Source: Candidatus Methylomirabilis sp.
Lineage (GTDB): Bacteria > Oederibacteriota > PGYV01 > DYJU01
NCBI GenBank assembly: GCA_020722985.1
Contig: DYJU01000016.1
Coordinates: forward strand, 1 to 37,624
DNA length: 37,624 bases
Direction: 5' to 3'
Part shown: piece after piece, positions 1-9,400 of the stretch
Layout: each line of letters begins with the position of its first letter
Numbering within the stretch: position 1 is the first letter of the stretch
Translations under genes and position numbers: made by a program
The notes under the pieces: model-generated
Databases searched by the model: none
What the model was told of the DNA's origin: nothing
What the model saw: the letters and a program-made list of their open reading frames with translations, nothing else

Positions 1-60
1 GTTTTCTATAAATATCTAAACTTTTACAAGTGAACTCCTGTTGGCTGAACTATTACCAGA
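1..60 (+). repeat. right end of a dispersed MITE-like repeat
   Basis: Positions 38-55 match the right terminal repeat of the dispersed family described at 5722-6038 (core CTGAACTATTA preceded by TTGG). The upstream text, with ATATCTAAACTTTTACAAGT, also recurs near 6320 and 18270. The rest of the copy lies outside the window. It sits directly downstream of purH, which ends at 87. Confidence 0.6.
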
Positions 61-86
61 AATTTAGCATCTAAAAAGGTCTTCTG

Positions 87-1643
87 TTAATGTTTAAAAT
101 GCCTTATACCTGTAAATACCATAGCAATATTATGCTCATCTGCTGCCTTTATTACTTCATCATCTTTAATTGAACCGCCAGGCTGGATTATACATGATAT
201 TTTAAATTGTGCTGCCAGATCAACGCTATCCCTGAAAGGAAAAAATGCTTCTGATGCTAAAACCGCATTTTTTATTTTTTCTTTTGCTTGATTTGCAGCA
301 ATATAAACAGAGCCAACTCTGTTTGTCTGCCCTGGTCCTATGCCTATTGCTACTTTATCCTTCGCAATTACCACAGCATTTGATTTGACATGTTTTACAA
401 CTTTCCATGCAAAAAACAAATCCTCTAATTCTTTTTCTGTAGGAATTCTTTTAGTTACAAATTTAAAATCTTCTTTTTTAGTTTCTTTTGTATCCATATC
501 CTGAATCAATAATCCACCTGTTACTTTTCTTATATCTTTATACTCTATGGTATTATCCATATATTTTTTTATAGGACCAGTTTTTATTATTCTTAAATTT
601 TTCTTTTGTTTAAGTATTTCTAATGCTTTTTCTTCATAGTCTGGTGCTATCACAACTTCCATGAAAATTTTATTTATCTCTTCTGCAATTTTCTCAGTGC
701 ATTTTCTATTTAATGCAGTAATTCCACCAAATGCTGATACTGGATCAACATTATACGCCTTTATATAAGATTGGGTAATATCATTATCCAGAGCAACACC
801 ACATGGATTTGCATGTTTTACAATAACTGCCGCTGGCTCTTCAAACTCTATTACAAGATTAAAAGCAGCATCCATATCATATATATTATTAAATGAGAGT
901 TCTTTGCCATGTAACTGTTCTGAAAGTGCAGGTCCTGTTCCCTTAAAATTTGAAAAAACATAAAACGCTGCTTTTTGATGTGGATTTTCTCCATATCTCA
1001 ATTCCTGCTTTTTATCAATGCTTATTAAAACTCTATCAGGTAAATTTTCATTTTTTAACAATTTATTTTCAAGATAATTGGAAATGCACACATCATAATC
1101 AGCTGTTGTCTTATATGCTTTTACTCTTAATTCCTGAAGGGTTTTATCCTTTATCCCACCCGATTTCAATTCTGAAAGAACTTTTTCATAATCTTTTTTA
1201 TCAGTGATAACAGCCACTGATTCAGCATTCTTTGCAGCAGACCTTATCATTGCAGGACCACCGATATCTATATTTTCTATTACTTCTTCTAAATTTACAT
1301 TTTCTTTTTTTATAACTTCTTTAAAAGGATAAAGATTTATAACAACCATATCAATTGGAATTATGTTATATTTTTGAATTGTCTTCATATGTTCTTCATT
1401 TTTTCTTACAGCAAGTAAAGCACCATGTATAAAAGGATGCAAAGTTTTAACCCTGCCATCTAACATCTCAGGAAATTTTGTAACATCTGATACATCCTGA
1501 ACATTTATTCCTGCCTGTTTTAAAACTTTTGCAGTTCCGCCTGTAGATATTATATCTACTCCCGATTTCACAAGTTCCTTTGCAAACTCAACTATACCTT
1601 CCTTATCTGAAACACTTATCAAAGCACGTTTTACCTTTAACAT
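87..1643 (-). CDS. purH: bifunctional AICAR formyltransferase / IMP cyclohydrolase
   Basis: PurH catalyses the last two steps of de novo IMP synthesis: formylation of AICAR with 10-formyl-THF, then cyclisation. The 518-residue length is normal for the family. The N-terminal third is the MGS-like IMP cyclohydrolase fold (starts [11 protein letters not shown], then STGGTAKVL and DGRVKTLHP). The rest is the AICAR transformylase, with the catalytic KHANPCG motif near residue 275 and [11 protein letters not shown] near the C-terminus. The start is set by AAAGGAGG seven bases before the ATG. Upstream, at 1644-1862, is a 219-bp gap holding a decayed repeat copy, so purH may not be strictly co-transcribed with purN, although both serve purine synthesis. 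No intact promoter is evident in the gap. Confidence 0.97.
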   Translation of the reverse strand: MLKVKRALISVSDKEGIVEFAKELVKSGVDIISTGGTAKVLKQAGINVQDVSDVTKFPEMLDGRVKTLHPFIHGALLAVRKNEEHMKTIQKYNIIPIDMVVINLYPFKEVIKKENVNLEEVIENIDIGGPAMIRSAAKNAESVAVITDKKDYEKVLSELKSGGIKDKTLQELRVKAYKTTADYDVCISNYLENKLLKNENLPDRVLISIDKKQELRYGENPHQKAAFYVFSNFKGTGPALSEQLHGKELSFNNIYDMDAAFNLVIEFEEPAAVIVKHANPCGVALDNDITQSYIKAYNVDPVSAFGGITALNRKCTEKIAEEINKIFMEVVIAPDYEEKALEILKQKKNLRIIKTGPIKKYMDNTIEYKDIRKVTGGLLIQDMDTKETKKEDFKFVTKRIPTEKELEDLFFAWKVVKHVKSNAVVIAKDKVAIGIGPGQTNRVGSVYIAANQAKEKIKNAVLASEAFFPFRDSVDLAAQFKISCIIQPGGSIKDDEVIKAADEHNIAMVFTGIRHFKH

Positions 1644-1669
1644 TAAAAACCTCCTTTATTTTTTTATGT

Positions 1670-1855
1670 TTTGTTGGATAATTCTTCTGTTATAACTTAC
1701 TCGTAAAAATAAAACATTGTTTTTTTCTTCCTGCCTTCAATTAAAGAATTGCCTCATCAAGCCTCATATTACATTTGTTTCCCTTTCTATCCTCATCTTT
1801 CGTCTTTTGTAACTGAGTTTTTACAAATTTTGCGGTAGCTTAACTTTTACGAATT
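1670..1855 (+). repeat. decayed copy of the dispersed intergenic repeat
   Basis: The gap between purH and the zinc-ribbon gene contains the recognisable repeat words in order: a version of AATTGCCTCATCAAGCCTCATATTAC, then CCTCATCTTTCGTCTTTT, then a degraded right end (GGTAGCTTAACTTTTA). Compare 5880-6038. The copy is too eroded for its ends to be defined exactly. Confidence 0.5.
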
Positions 1856-1862
1856 TTTCTTT

Positions 1863-2186
1863 TTATTTTTTATATATATCTTTTATTAAATCTTCTGCTT
1901 TTTCTAATTTTTGTTTATTTACAATAATCGTTCCATATTTTCTTTTTTCTCCTAAAACAACCCTTGAATGCGGAAGAAAATTTTCTCTTAAAAAGCATTC
2001 TATACTATTTTCCGAAAGTAAAAAAATCAAAAACTGCGCCTGTATTTCATCTTCCACATCACATAATTCAACAGTATCAAAATTAAGTTTGGGTTCTTCT
2101 ATTAATTTATCAACAAGTTTTTCGCCACAATCAGGACAGATTAAAATTCCTTCTTTATATTCATATTTACAGTTTGGACAAAACAT
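1863..2186 (-). CDS. zinc-ribbon protein with DUF2007-like domain
   Basis: A 107-residue protein. Residues 3-21 carry two CxxC knuckles (CPNC and CPDC), a zinc ribbon. Residues 38-105 resemble the DUF2007 putative signal-transducing domain, a small alpha/beta ferredoxin-like fold: VELCDVEDEIQAQFLIFLL, then an IIVNKQKLEKAEDLI ending. The function of DUF2007 proteins is unknown. The start codon directly follows the purN stop (TAAATG), and the ribosome site AAGGATT lies inside the purN end, so translation is probably coupled. It is not a known purine enzyme. The family call rests on pattern recognition and is moderate; the zinc ribbon itself is plain. Confidence 0.75.
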   Translation of the reverse strand: MFCPNCKYEYKEGILICPDCGEKLVDKLIEEPKLNFDTVELCDVEDEIQAQFLIFLLSENSIECFLRENFLPHSRVVLGEKRKYGTIIVNKQKLEKAEDLIKDIYKK

Positions 2187-2807
2187 TTATATAATCCTTA
2201 CCCTTTTATCTACTATTTTTAATCTGTTTTCTGTAAATAATTTAACTGCTTCTGGATATGCTTTATGTTCATATTCAAGAATTTTTTTTTGCAAAGTTTC
2301 AGGCGTGTCATTATCATCAACAGCCACGCATTTCTGAATAATTATTGGTCCTGTATCAACTCCTTTATTAACAAAATGAACAGTGCAGCCGGTTATTTTG
2401 ACTCCAGATTCTATAACTGCTTTATGAACATTTAACCCATACATTCCCGGGCCACCAAAAGAAGGAAGTAAAGCAGGATGTATATTCATTATTTTACCTT
2501 TAAATTTATCTAAAAATTTTTCAGTTAAAATTCGCATATAACCGGCAAGACATATAAGATCAATATTAAAGGAATTCATTTTCCCGGAAAGATATTCATC
2601 ATATTCTTCTCTGCTTTTAAATTCTTTCGGGTCCAGGAACATTGTTTTTATCCCGCTTTTAATTGCTCTTTCAAGTCCATAGGCATCTTTTTTATTGCTG
2701 AAAACAATTTCAATATAACCTTCAGTAATATAATTATTTTTTATAGCATCAATTAACGCCTGGAGATTGGTGCCGCCACCTGACACAAGAACTGCAATCC
2801 TTTTCAT
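2187..2807 (-). CDS. purN: phosphoribosylglycinamide formyltransferase
   Basis: PurN transfers a formyl group from 10-formyl-THF to GAR, the third step of purine synthesis. Its 206 residues are typical. Visible motifs: the phosphate-binding SGGGTNLQALIDA at the N-terminus; CLAGYMRIL in the middle; the catalytic MNIHPALLPSF with Asn108 and His110; and the catalytic Asp151 in KGVDTGPII. The start has GGAGAATAAT before the ATG. It lies 24 bp after the Wzy-like gene and abuts the zinc-ribbon/DUF2007 gene. Placing a purine gene downstream of an envelope gene is probably opportunistic co-transcription. Confidence 0.97.
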   Translation of the reverse strand: MKRIAVLVSGGGTNLQALIDAIKNNYITEGYIEIVFSNKKDAYGLERAIKSGIKTMFLDPKEFKSREEYDEYLSGKMNSFNIDLICLAGYMRILTEKFLDKFKGKIMNIHPALLPSFGGPGMYGLNVHKAVIESGVKITGCTVHFVNKGVDTGPIIIQKCVAVDDNDTPETLQKKILEYEHKAYPEAVKLFTENRLKIVDKRVRII

Positions 2808-2831
2808 ATTATTCTCCTGTTTTGAATATTC

Positions 2832-4781
2832 TTAATTAACATCTTTATTTATTTTATCATACCGTTCTATTATTTTTAACATATTTATTATTTTTTCATC
2901 ATTAACAATATTTAAACTTTTTGCCTTTCTAATATTTTCTTTTGCATTTTTATAATCTTTTAAAGTAAAATAAACACAACCCAAATTATAATAATAATCT
3001 TTATCTTTTTTTAATTCAATTGCTTTTTTAAAGGATTCAATTGCTTCTTTACTTTTACCAGCAGAGAAATAAATATTGCCAAGGTTATTATATAAAGAAG
3101 CATCATTATATTTTTCTAATGCTTTTTTTATTAACTCTTCTGCTTTAAGATAATTTTTTGCATTATAATATATAAATGCAAGTTCTGAAAGTGCTTCTTT
3201 TAAATATGGATCTAATTTAATTGCTTTTTCATATTCTTCTTTTGCCTTTTCAATATTGCCAAGTTTATTAAATATATTTGCTTTTTTATAATTAATTAAA
3301 ATATAACCCGGGACTTTTTGTTCAAGTTTTTCAAATTCACTTAAAGCATTTAAAATTTTATTAGAATCAAAATAAGCATTCGCAAGAAAATACTGCGCAA
3401 CAATATTATCAGGGTTAATTTTTAAAGCATTTTTATAATTTATAATTGCATATTCCCAATCTGTTTTCTGGGAAAAATGTATTGCATTTTTTAAATATGC
3501 GTCAGATATAAAGTTTTTAAATTGAGAAAATAAAATATAAAACATAATTAAAATCACAAAAATTAAAATCAAATTCTTTTTCTTATTTTTCAAAATAAAA
3601 AAATCCGTTTCTTTTTTTAAAAAAATATTTCCCATAAAAAAAGCAAACAAAAAAATTGTTGTTGTATAATTTAAATCAACAGCAAATAAATTTAAAAATA
3701 AAATTCCTGTCAAACTTATAAAAAAATATTTATTCTGTAAATTATAATTTTTGTATAATAAAACTAAAAAAATTAAAAAAAATAGGAATCCCATCACACC
3801 TGTTTCTGCCATAATCTGCAAAAAAATATTTTCAGGATATACAATCTCATAACTATGCTCTTTTGCCCAGAACATTATTTTCTCAGGTCTAAAAAATGGA
3901 AAAACAAAAGCAAATGAACCAGGACCTGTTCCTGTTAAAAAATTATTTTTTATCAATTCGCCAGTTCCTTTCCAGATATTTATCCTGAAAAAAATTGATT
4001 CGTTTTTCAACCACTCATCTTTATTTAAAACTTTTTCTAAAGGAATTTTAAAATTCCATAAAATAACTATAAAAAAAATGAAAAAAGTAAAAAAAATTAT
4101 TATTGATTTGTTTCTTTCGTTTAAATCAGATAAAAGTAAAAATAAAAAAAATTCTATAAAAAATGTTAAAATCCCTGCTTTTGAACCTGTTTTAAAAAGT
4201 AAAAAAATAAAAATTAACATTAAAGAAAAATAAAAATGTTTTTTATAATCTTTGCTTTCTTTAAAAAGCATATATAAAACAGGTATTATGCCAATAATGA
4301 AAGCAGCAAAAAAGTTAGGATTGCCAAATGTCGCTGGTATATTTTTACCAAAAACTAAAAGCCCATGTAGAAAATCAATCCGAAACACCTGTAGAATACC
4401 TATAAAAGCAACAGGAATAAATAAAATCACAAAACATTCTAAAATTTTTTTTGTATTTAAGTAATTATAATTTGTATAAAAAACAAAAAAAATTAAATTT
4501 ATGATTAAAACATTTAAAATATAATTACCAGCAAATCTATACTTTGATAATATTGACGATAAAAATAAATATAAAATAAAAATCAAAAAAAACAGTGTTA
4601 TTTTTTTTATCCTGATTTCATCTTGAAAAAAATAAAAAGAAACAAAAAAAATAACCCCGATTGTTAACAAAATATCTTTTGGTAATAAAATACTGTAAGA
4701 AAATGGAGAAAATAAAAGTGGTAAAAATAAAAAGATATAAAATAATATTATTTCTAAAAAAATTTTTTTAGTCTTATCCAC
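2832..4781 (-). CDS. Wzy/O-antigen-ligase-like membrane protein with C-terminal TPRs
   Basis: 649 residues. The first 420 or so hold about ten hydrophobic segments rich in Phe, Ile and Leu. A loop near residue 280 reads TGTGPGSFAFVFPFFRP, the kind of periplasmic loop seen in the O-antigen ligase/Wzy_C superfamily (WaaL, Wzy, PglL-like proteins). Residues about 430-640 are five or six TPR units (for example AYFDSNKILNALSEFEKL and YNNLGNIYFSAGKSKEAI). Membrane ligase plus TPR is a common arrangement in environmental bacteria. The exact substrate (O-antigen polymerisation, ligation or protein O-glycosylation) cannot be told. The start is GTG, overlapping the stop of the upstream zinc-ribbon gene by 8 bp, so translation is likely coupled. 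Confidence 0.85.
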   Translation of the reverse strand: MDKTKKIFLEIILFYIFLFLPLLFSPFSYSILLPKDILLTIGVIFFVSFYFFQDEIRIKKITLFFLIFILYLFLSSILSKYRFAGNYILNVLIINLIFFVFYTNYNYLNTKKILECFVILFIPVAFIGILQVFRIDFLHGLLVFGKNIPATFGNPNFFAAFIIGIIPVLYMLFKESKDYKKHFYFSLMLIFIFLLFKTGSKAGILTFFIEFFLFLLLSDLNERNKSIIIFFTFFIFFIVILWNFKIPLEKVLNKDEWLKNESIFFRINIWKGTGELIKNNFLTGTGPGSFAFVFPFFRPEKIMFWAKEHSYEIVYPENIFLQIMAETGVMGFLFFLIFLVLLYKNYNLQNKYFFISLTGILFLNLFAVDLNYTTTIFLFAFFMGNIFLKKETDFFILKNKKKNLILIFVILIMFYILFSQFKNFISDAYLKNAIHFSQKTDWEYAIINYKNALKINPDNIVAQYFLANAYFDSNKILNALSEFEKLEQKVPGYILINYKKANIFNKLGNIEKAKEEYEKAIKLDPYLKEALSELAFIYYNAKNYLKAEELIKKALEKYNDASLYNNLGNIYFSAGKSKEAIESFKKAIELKKDKDYYYNLGCVYFTLKDYKNAKENIRKAKSLNIVNDEKIINMLKIIERYDKINKDVN

Positions 4782-5607
4782 CTATTTTTTCCCAGATTGG
4801 CAAATATAAAAATCTAACTGTTAATTTAGGTTTTCCTTTATAACCAAAAAATGCAATTTCCATTTTTGTGTTTCCTGAAATCCAGTATATATAAACGTTG
4901 CTAGGACTGCCATTATTTAATCTGCCTGATTTTAAATATTTTAACCTTTTAGAAAAATTTAGTTTGTCTATTTCATTTTTTATAAAAGATGGCTGTCCAT
5001 ATAATTCTCTGAATGTTTTAAAAATTCCTTCAAACCTCCCATACATTATTTCATCTTCATTTGGCACTTTAAGTTGTTGCCTTAAAAATTCCCGCGAATT
5101 GCCAAATTCAAATTTTATGGCATATAATCTATCATTGATAATTCCTAAACTCATAAAATTGGCATGTGGTATTTCAACCTTAAAATCTGCCTGGGAAATC
5201 ATCATTGATGTAATAAAATCCGGGTCATTTGATTCTTTTACATAAGGATATAATTTCTGAATATCCTTTACACTCATAGCCCATGTTAACCCTTCTAGAG
5301 AAAAAGTTCCAGGACCTATACCTGCAAATGCAGTTTTGTCTTCATTTATATATTTACTGCTATATTCTTTCACTGTTTCAATTTTATTATTATATTCAAT
5401 TTTCTTTATTATTATGTATAATAAAATTGCTATCGCTCCTATTATTATAAAAACTGTTGTCCAGAATTTTTTTAATTTTGCCTCATATTCTTTTAATTTT
5501 TTATCATCAATTATATTTTTCTTTTTGGGTAAAGGGACACCACATTGCCTGCAAAAAGCAGCTTCATCTCTATTTTCCGCACCACATGATTTGCAAATCT
5601 TTGCCAT
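4774..5607 (-). CDS. zinc-ribbon, single-pass membrane protein of unknown function
   Basis: 277 residues. It starts with a zinc ribbon (CKSCG, then CRQCG, residues 5-23). A lysine-rich segment follows, then one transmembrane helix at about residues 50-68 (FIIIGAIAILLYIIIKK). The remaining 200 residues are soluble, probably outside the membrane, with mixed alpha/beta character and the phrase GLTWAMSVKDIQKLYPYV. That phrase resembles the short repeat seen in predicted envelope proteins that sense or bind ligands, but I do not recognise a named family for the whole domain. AAGGAGGAAAG sits just before the ATG. It is the first gene of the operon leading to the Wzy-like gene and purN, behind a predicted promoter at 5650-5677. 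Confidence 0.8.
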   Translation of the reverse strand: MAKICKSCGAENRDEAAFCRQCGVPLPKKKNIIDDKKLKEYEAKLKKFWTTVFIIIGAIAILLYIIIKKIEYNNKIETVKEYSSKYINEDKTAFAGIGPGTFSLEGLTWAMSVKDIQKLYPYVKESNDPDFITSMMISQADFKVEIPHANFMSLGIINDRLYAIKFEFGNSREFLRQQLKVPNEDEIMYGRFEGIFKTFRELYGQPSFIKNEIDKLNFSKRLKYLKSGRLNNGSPSNVYIYWISGNTKMEIAFFGYKGKPKLTVRFLYLPIWEKIGG

Positions 5608-5649
5608 CTTTCCTCCTTATAAATAATTATAAACTTTAAATATTTTTTT

Positions 5650-5677
5650 ATTATAATTATTTTTTTTAAATTGTAAA
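5650..5677 (-). promoter_or_regulatory. predicted sigma-70 promoter for the 5607-to-1863 operon
   Basis: On the minus strand, TTTACA (complement of 5672-5677) and TATAAT (complement of 5650-5655) are separated by 16 bp. The -10 box lies about 45 bp before the zinc-ribbon start codon. The local base composition is extremely A+T-rich, so chance matches are likely; the paired boxes and position make it reasonable. Confidence 0.5.
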
Positions 5678-5721
5678 CTAAAAATTGCAAATTAATAGTT
5701 TGGGTACTGGTAGAATAAAAG

Positions 5722-6038
5722 TAATAGTTTAGCCGTTGGCAAAACAAAATTGATCAATAAATTTTTTTTGTTGTCATTTTAAAGTCAGGCAAATGATAAC
5801 CTTTAGCCTCCTATAATCCTTTAACTTTTGCCTAACAAAGTAATCTTGATTCTATTATCAGATACCTTTTGCCTTATCTTCTTTCGTTTTTTAACTGCCA
5901 GATTGCTTCCTTAAGCCTCATATAACACTTATTTTTCCTTCTGCCCCCATCTTTCGGCTTTCTAAGAATGACAGTACCATATATTTACTTACTGACAGCC
6001 AAACTTTTTCAAGTTCACTTCTGGTGACTGAACTATTA
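5722..6038 (+). repeat. dispersed MITE-like element, copy with both ends (317 bp)
   Basis: The element is bounded by 18-bp imperfect inverted repeats: left TAATAGTTTAGCCGTTGG (5722-5739), right CTGGTGACTGAACTATTA (6021-6038). The internal landmarks run in the same order as in the 17996-18307 and 35907-36230 copies: GTCATTTTAAAGTCAGGC, AATGATAAC, ACAAAGTAATCTTG, TCTTCTTTCGTTTTTTAACTG, CCAGATTGCTTC, CTTTCGGCTTTCTAAGAATGACA. It has no plausible reading frame. Outer bases look like a TA dinucleotide target, as used by IS630/Tc1-type elements, but this is inference. It fills part of the gap between the 1846-residue gene and the zinc-ribbon gene. Confidence 0.75.
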
Positions 6039-6043
6039 CAAGA

Positions 6044-6361
6044 CGAATGAGTTCCTTTACTTACATTCTCCGGGATGTAGACGACCAAGGATGGTCGTCT
6101 CTACATTCTAAATATTAAACGAATGATAACTTTTTCTTCTATTATCTCTAAACTCCCAACTGACAAAACAATCTTGCTTTTATTACCTAATGCTTTTTAG
6201 TCTTGTCTTTTTCCGTTTTAACTGCAAGATTGCTTCGTTCGGCTCATATTATGCTTAATTTATCTTCTGCCTTTCTCTTTCGGCTTACCCAAAATGACGC
6301 TTCAAGAGTTTTCTACTAATATCTAAACTTTTATTAGTTATTCCTAATGGCTTAACTATTA
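6044..6361 (+). repeat. second, variant copy of the MITE-like family carrying a hairpin in place of the left end
   Basis: Starting just after the first copy, this one shares the middle and right part: AACGAATGATAAC, AAACAATCTTGC, CAAGATTGCTTCGTTCGG, CTTTCGGCTTACCCAAAATGAC, and right end CTAATGGCTTAACTATTA at 6344-6361. In place of the usual left end it has a short hairpin cassette (6076-6105). The same cassette and junction recur at 24445-24500, so this is a subtype, not random damage. Confidence 0.65.
6076..6105. repeat. short palindromic hairpin (AGACGACC...GGTCGTCT)
   Basis: Arms AGACGACC (6079-6086) and GGTCGTCT (6093-6100) are a perfect 8-bp inverted repeat around AAGGAT. Flanking TGTAG and CTACA extend the stem with a small bulge. 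A sister copy at 24451-24472 has AGACGCCC/GGGCGTCT, so both arms changed together. Confidence 0.8.
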
Positions 6362-6409
6362 CAAAAATTTTAGTTTTTTCCCTCATAATAACATATCTTT
6401 ATTTTTATC

Positions 6410-6480
6410 TTTAAACATTGAACCTTTAGCATTGAACATTTTTCAACCGATATTCGGTCATCTACTACCTTACTTATTTA
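6410..6480. repeat. short direct repeat and palindrome downstream of the 1846-residue gene
   Basis: This stretch contains two near-identical units around CATTGAAC (in AACATTGAACCTTTAGCATTGAACAT) and an 11-bp palindrome CCGATATTCGG. No strong terminator with a T-run is formed, and no gene is present. The remaining bases from 6362 to 6482 show nothing else I can support. Confidence 0.4.
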
Positions 6481-6482
6481 CT

Positions 6483-9400
6483 TTACTTTCCTTTCTTTAT
6501 CTTTCTTATAGCATATCTTGTTAACTTGCCAGTCGTATCCCCTTTTGATGTTATCTGATACAGATATATTCCATCTTCTATATCTTTTACATTCCAGAAT
6601 GAATTATTATAAATTCTCCCTGTTTTTTTCTCTTCTATAGTATTAATTAATTTCCCATTTTCTGTATATATTTTTATTGTAACAGTGCCATTTTCTGGAA
6701 TATAATAATTAAAAATTATTTTTTCAGTTGACGGTTCATAAATTGCAAATACTTCAGAAGAGATATTTAATATTCTTTCTGCTTCATTTTCTGTCAGTTC
6801 TATATCATAAATCATCTGTGGCGCCAGATTTTTTGCAAGAACTTTAATTTTCACTTTTCCAACTGATAGATTCTCAATCTGATAATTTCCATCCTTATCA
6901 GATATTGAAACTCCAAGCGTCGTCCCATCTTCCTTCATTACTTCAACTGTTGCGCCTGGCAAAGGCATAATTCCATTTGATTGCGTTATAACACCTTTTA
7001 ATGTAACTTTTGTTTTTATCTTTATTTTATAATGAGCTGCTATTTTCCCGATTATTCCTTCTTTATCAACAGATATTATATGAAAATAATAAATCCCATC
7101 CTTTAAATCTTGAAAATTTACATTTGTATCCATTGTTTTATTGGCTTTCACGGTTGGAATTGTATTTTCAAAGTTATCTAAAATATAATAATACCCTATT
7201 ATCTCATTTACATATTTTACAGGTTTCCATTGTATTTTTACATTTCTTTCTCTATACCATTTTTCCTGGTCCGGATGTGTTGATGAAAAAACAGACGGCG
7301 GTGGTGGTGACATTGCAACATTAATTTGAAAATGATATGCTTCTTCTGAAATATTTCCTGCTGTATCTTTTGCAATAATATGAAAATACCACACGCCATC
7401 AGGCACATCAACAAAAGATGCAATTGTTCCTTTTGTCCAGCTTGCTGTTGCAATATCAGGGATCACATTTTTCATTTGATTAAAAACATAATAATATCCT
7501 TCTATACCTGCTGGATCAGAGGGAACAGTCCATGAAAAAGATGGAGAATTATTATTATACCATTGATTGGCATCAGAATGTGTAATTGAGGTAACAACAG
7601 GCGGCTTTGGTTTTGTTGTATCAATATTTACTCTAAAATGTGTTGCTTCTTCTGATAAATTCCCGGCTTCATCTTTTGATATTATATGAAAAAACCATGT
7701 CCCATCAGAAACATTATTCAAATCTATTTCATTATCAATAAGCCAGTTTCCTGTTTTAGCATCAGGGATGGTAGTTGCTATCTGGTCAAAAATATAATAA
7801 TAACCTGCTATTTTTGTTGCATCCTGCGGAGTATTCCATGTCAACTTTATATTCTTATAGTTGTACCATTGATCCTGTATTGGATGTGTAATAGAAGTGA
7901 TAACAGGCGGTAAAGCAATCTTATCACATATTGCAAAAATTTGTTTATTGCCGCTTTCTCTTTCATTTCCTATTTTATCAACTGCTCTTACCGTATAATA
8001 ATATATAATCCCATCTTCTAACTCTTTTGATTCATCAATAAACCTTGTATCCTTTGTTTCTCCATCTGTATTTATCTGCATCCCTAACTGGCCGCTTGAT
8101 GTAGACCTATATATCCTGTAAAAATCAAGTCCGCTTATTGAATCTAATGACTTATTCCATTCAAGTAAAATTTTTCCACCTGAAATAGGTTTTGCTACTA
8201 TCTGTGTAATAGGTGATGGTGGAGATATATCTATAGTCGTTTTTATCTTTTCATCTTCAAAAAAGTCAGACCAATTACCTGCATTATCCTTTCCCTTTAT
8301 TCTAAAGTAATAAGTAATACCATCTTCTCCTTTAAAAATGCCTGACTGCGTCTTTGTTTCTAAAAGCCATATTTTCCATTTTCCTTTTTCTCCCTCTTTA
8401 TATTCCAGTGTAAAACAATTTATCCCTGATTCTTTATCAGTTCCCGTCCATTTAACTTCAAATGTATCTGTTGCAATAAATTGTGGTAATTCTTTTATGG
8501 ATGCTTCGGGAGGTTTAGTTTCTATTTTAAACTTATAATGACTTGCCTTGGTACCTAAATTGCCTGCTTTATCTTTTAAAACAATATGAAAAAACCATTC
8601 TCCATCCTCTAATTTCTCTGAAATTTTTATGGTGGTATCATTTATAAATTTTCCTGTTTTTTTATCCGGTATAGTTTCCGGATTATTATCAACAATATAA
8701 TAAAATCCCTCTGCGCCTGATAGATCATTGATTTTTTCAACAACAAAAATTGGATTTGTGTTTGCATAAAATTTTTCAGAATTAGGATGTGTGGTTGAAA
8801 TAACCTCCGGCGGTTCTGCTTTTAAATCTATTTTTATCGTAAATATTGTTGGTTCATCACCCATATTACCAGCATTATCTTCTCCAATAATATGAAAATA
8901 ATAAATGCCTTCTTCTGTAAGATTAAACTCAACCTCTCTTTTATCTGTTTTAGTTGCAAACCCTGGATTTATCTTTAATTGTTTCTCCTCTGAAAGCAGG
9001 TAATAAAAACTCTTAATCTTTGATAAATCCTGTGGAACAGACCATGATATTTTTACCAGTGAATTATTATACCACTTACTTTCATCCGTATGGGTTATTG
9101 ATGTAACTATTGGTGATTCAACTTTTGTATCTATCTTTATTCTAAAATGGTCTGCTTCAAAACCCATATTACCTGCATAATCTTTAGAAATTATATGAAA
9201 ATAATAAATCCCATCTTCTTTTAAAGAAATAACGATTTGATTTGTTTTTGTCCATTCCCCGGTTTCTTTTGTTGGTATTGTATTTTGTTTTTCATCAACT
9301 ATATAATAATAGCCCTCTATACCTGAGAGATCTTCTGGTGTTTCCCAGTGCAATTCAGGATTGGGATTATTATACCACTGTTCCTGATCCTTATGTGTCT

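Noticed and set aside
5608-6482. Possible CRISPR array or tRNA in the large gap
   Set aside because: Repeats are two long dispersed copies, not short regular units with spacers, and no cloverleaf with a CCA-like end was seen.
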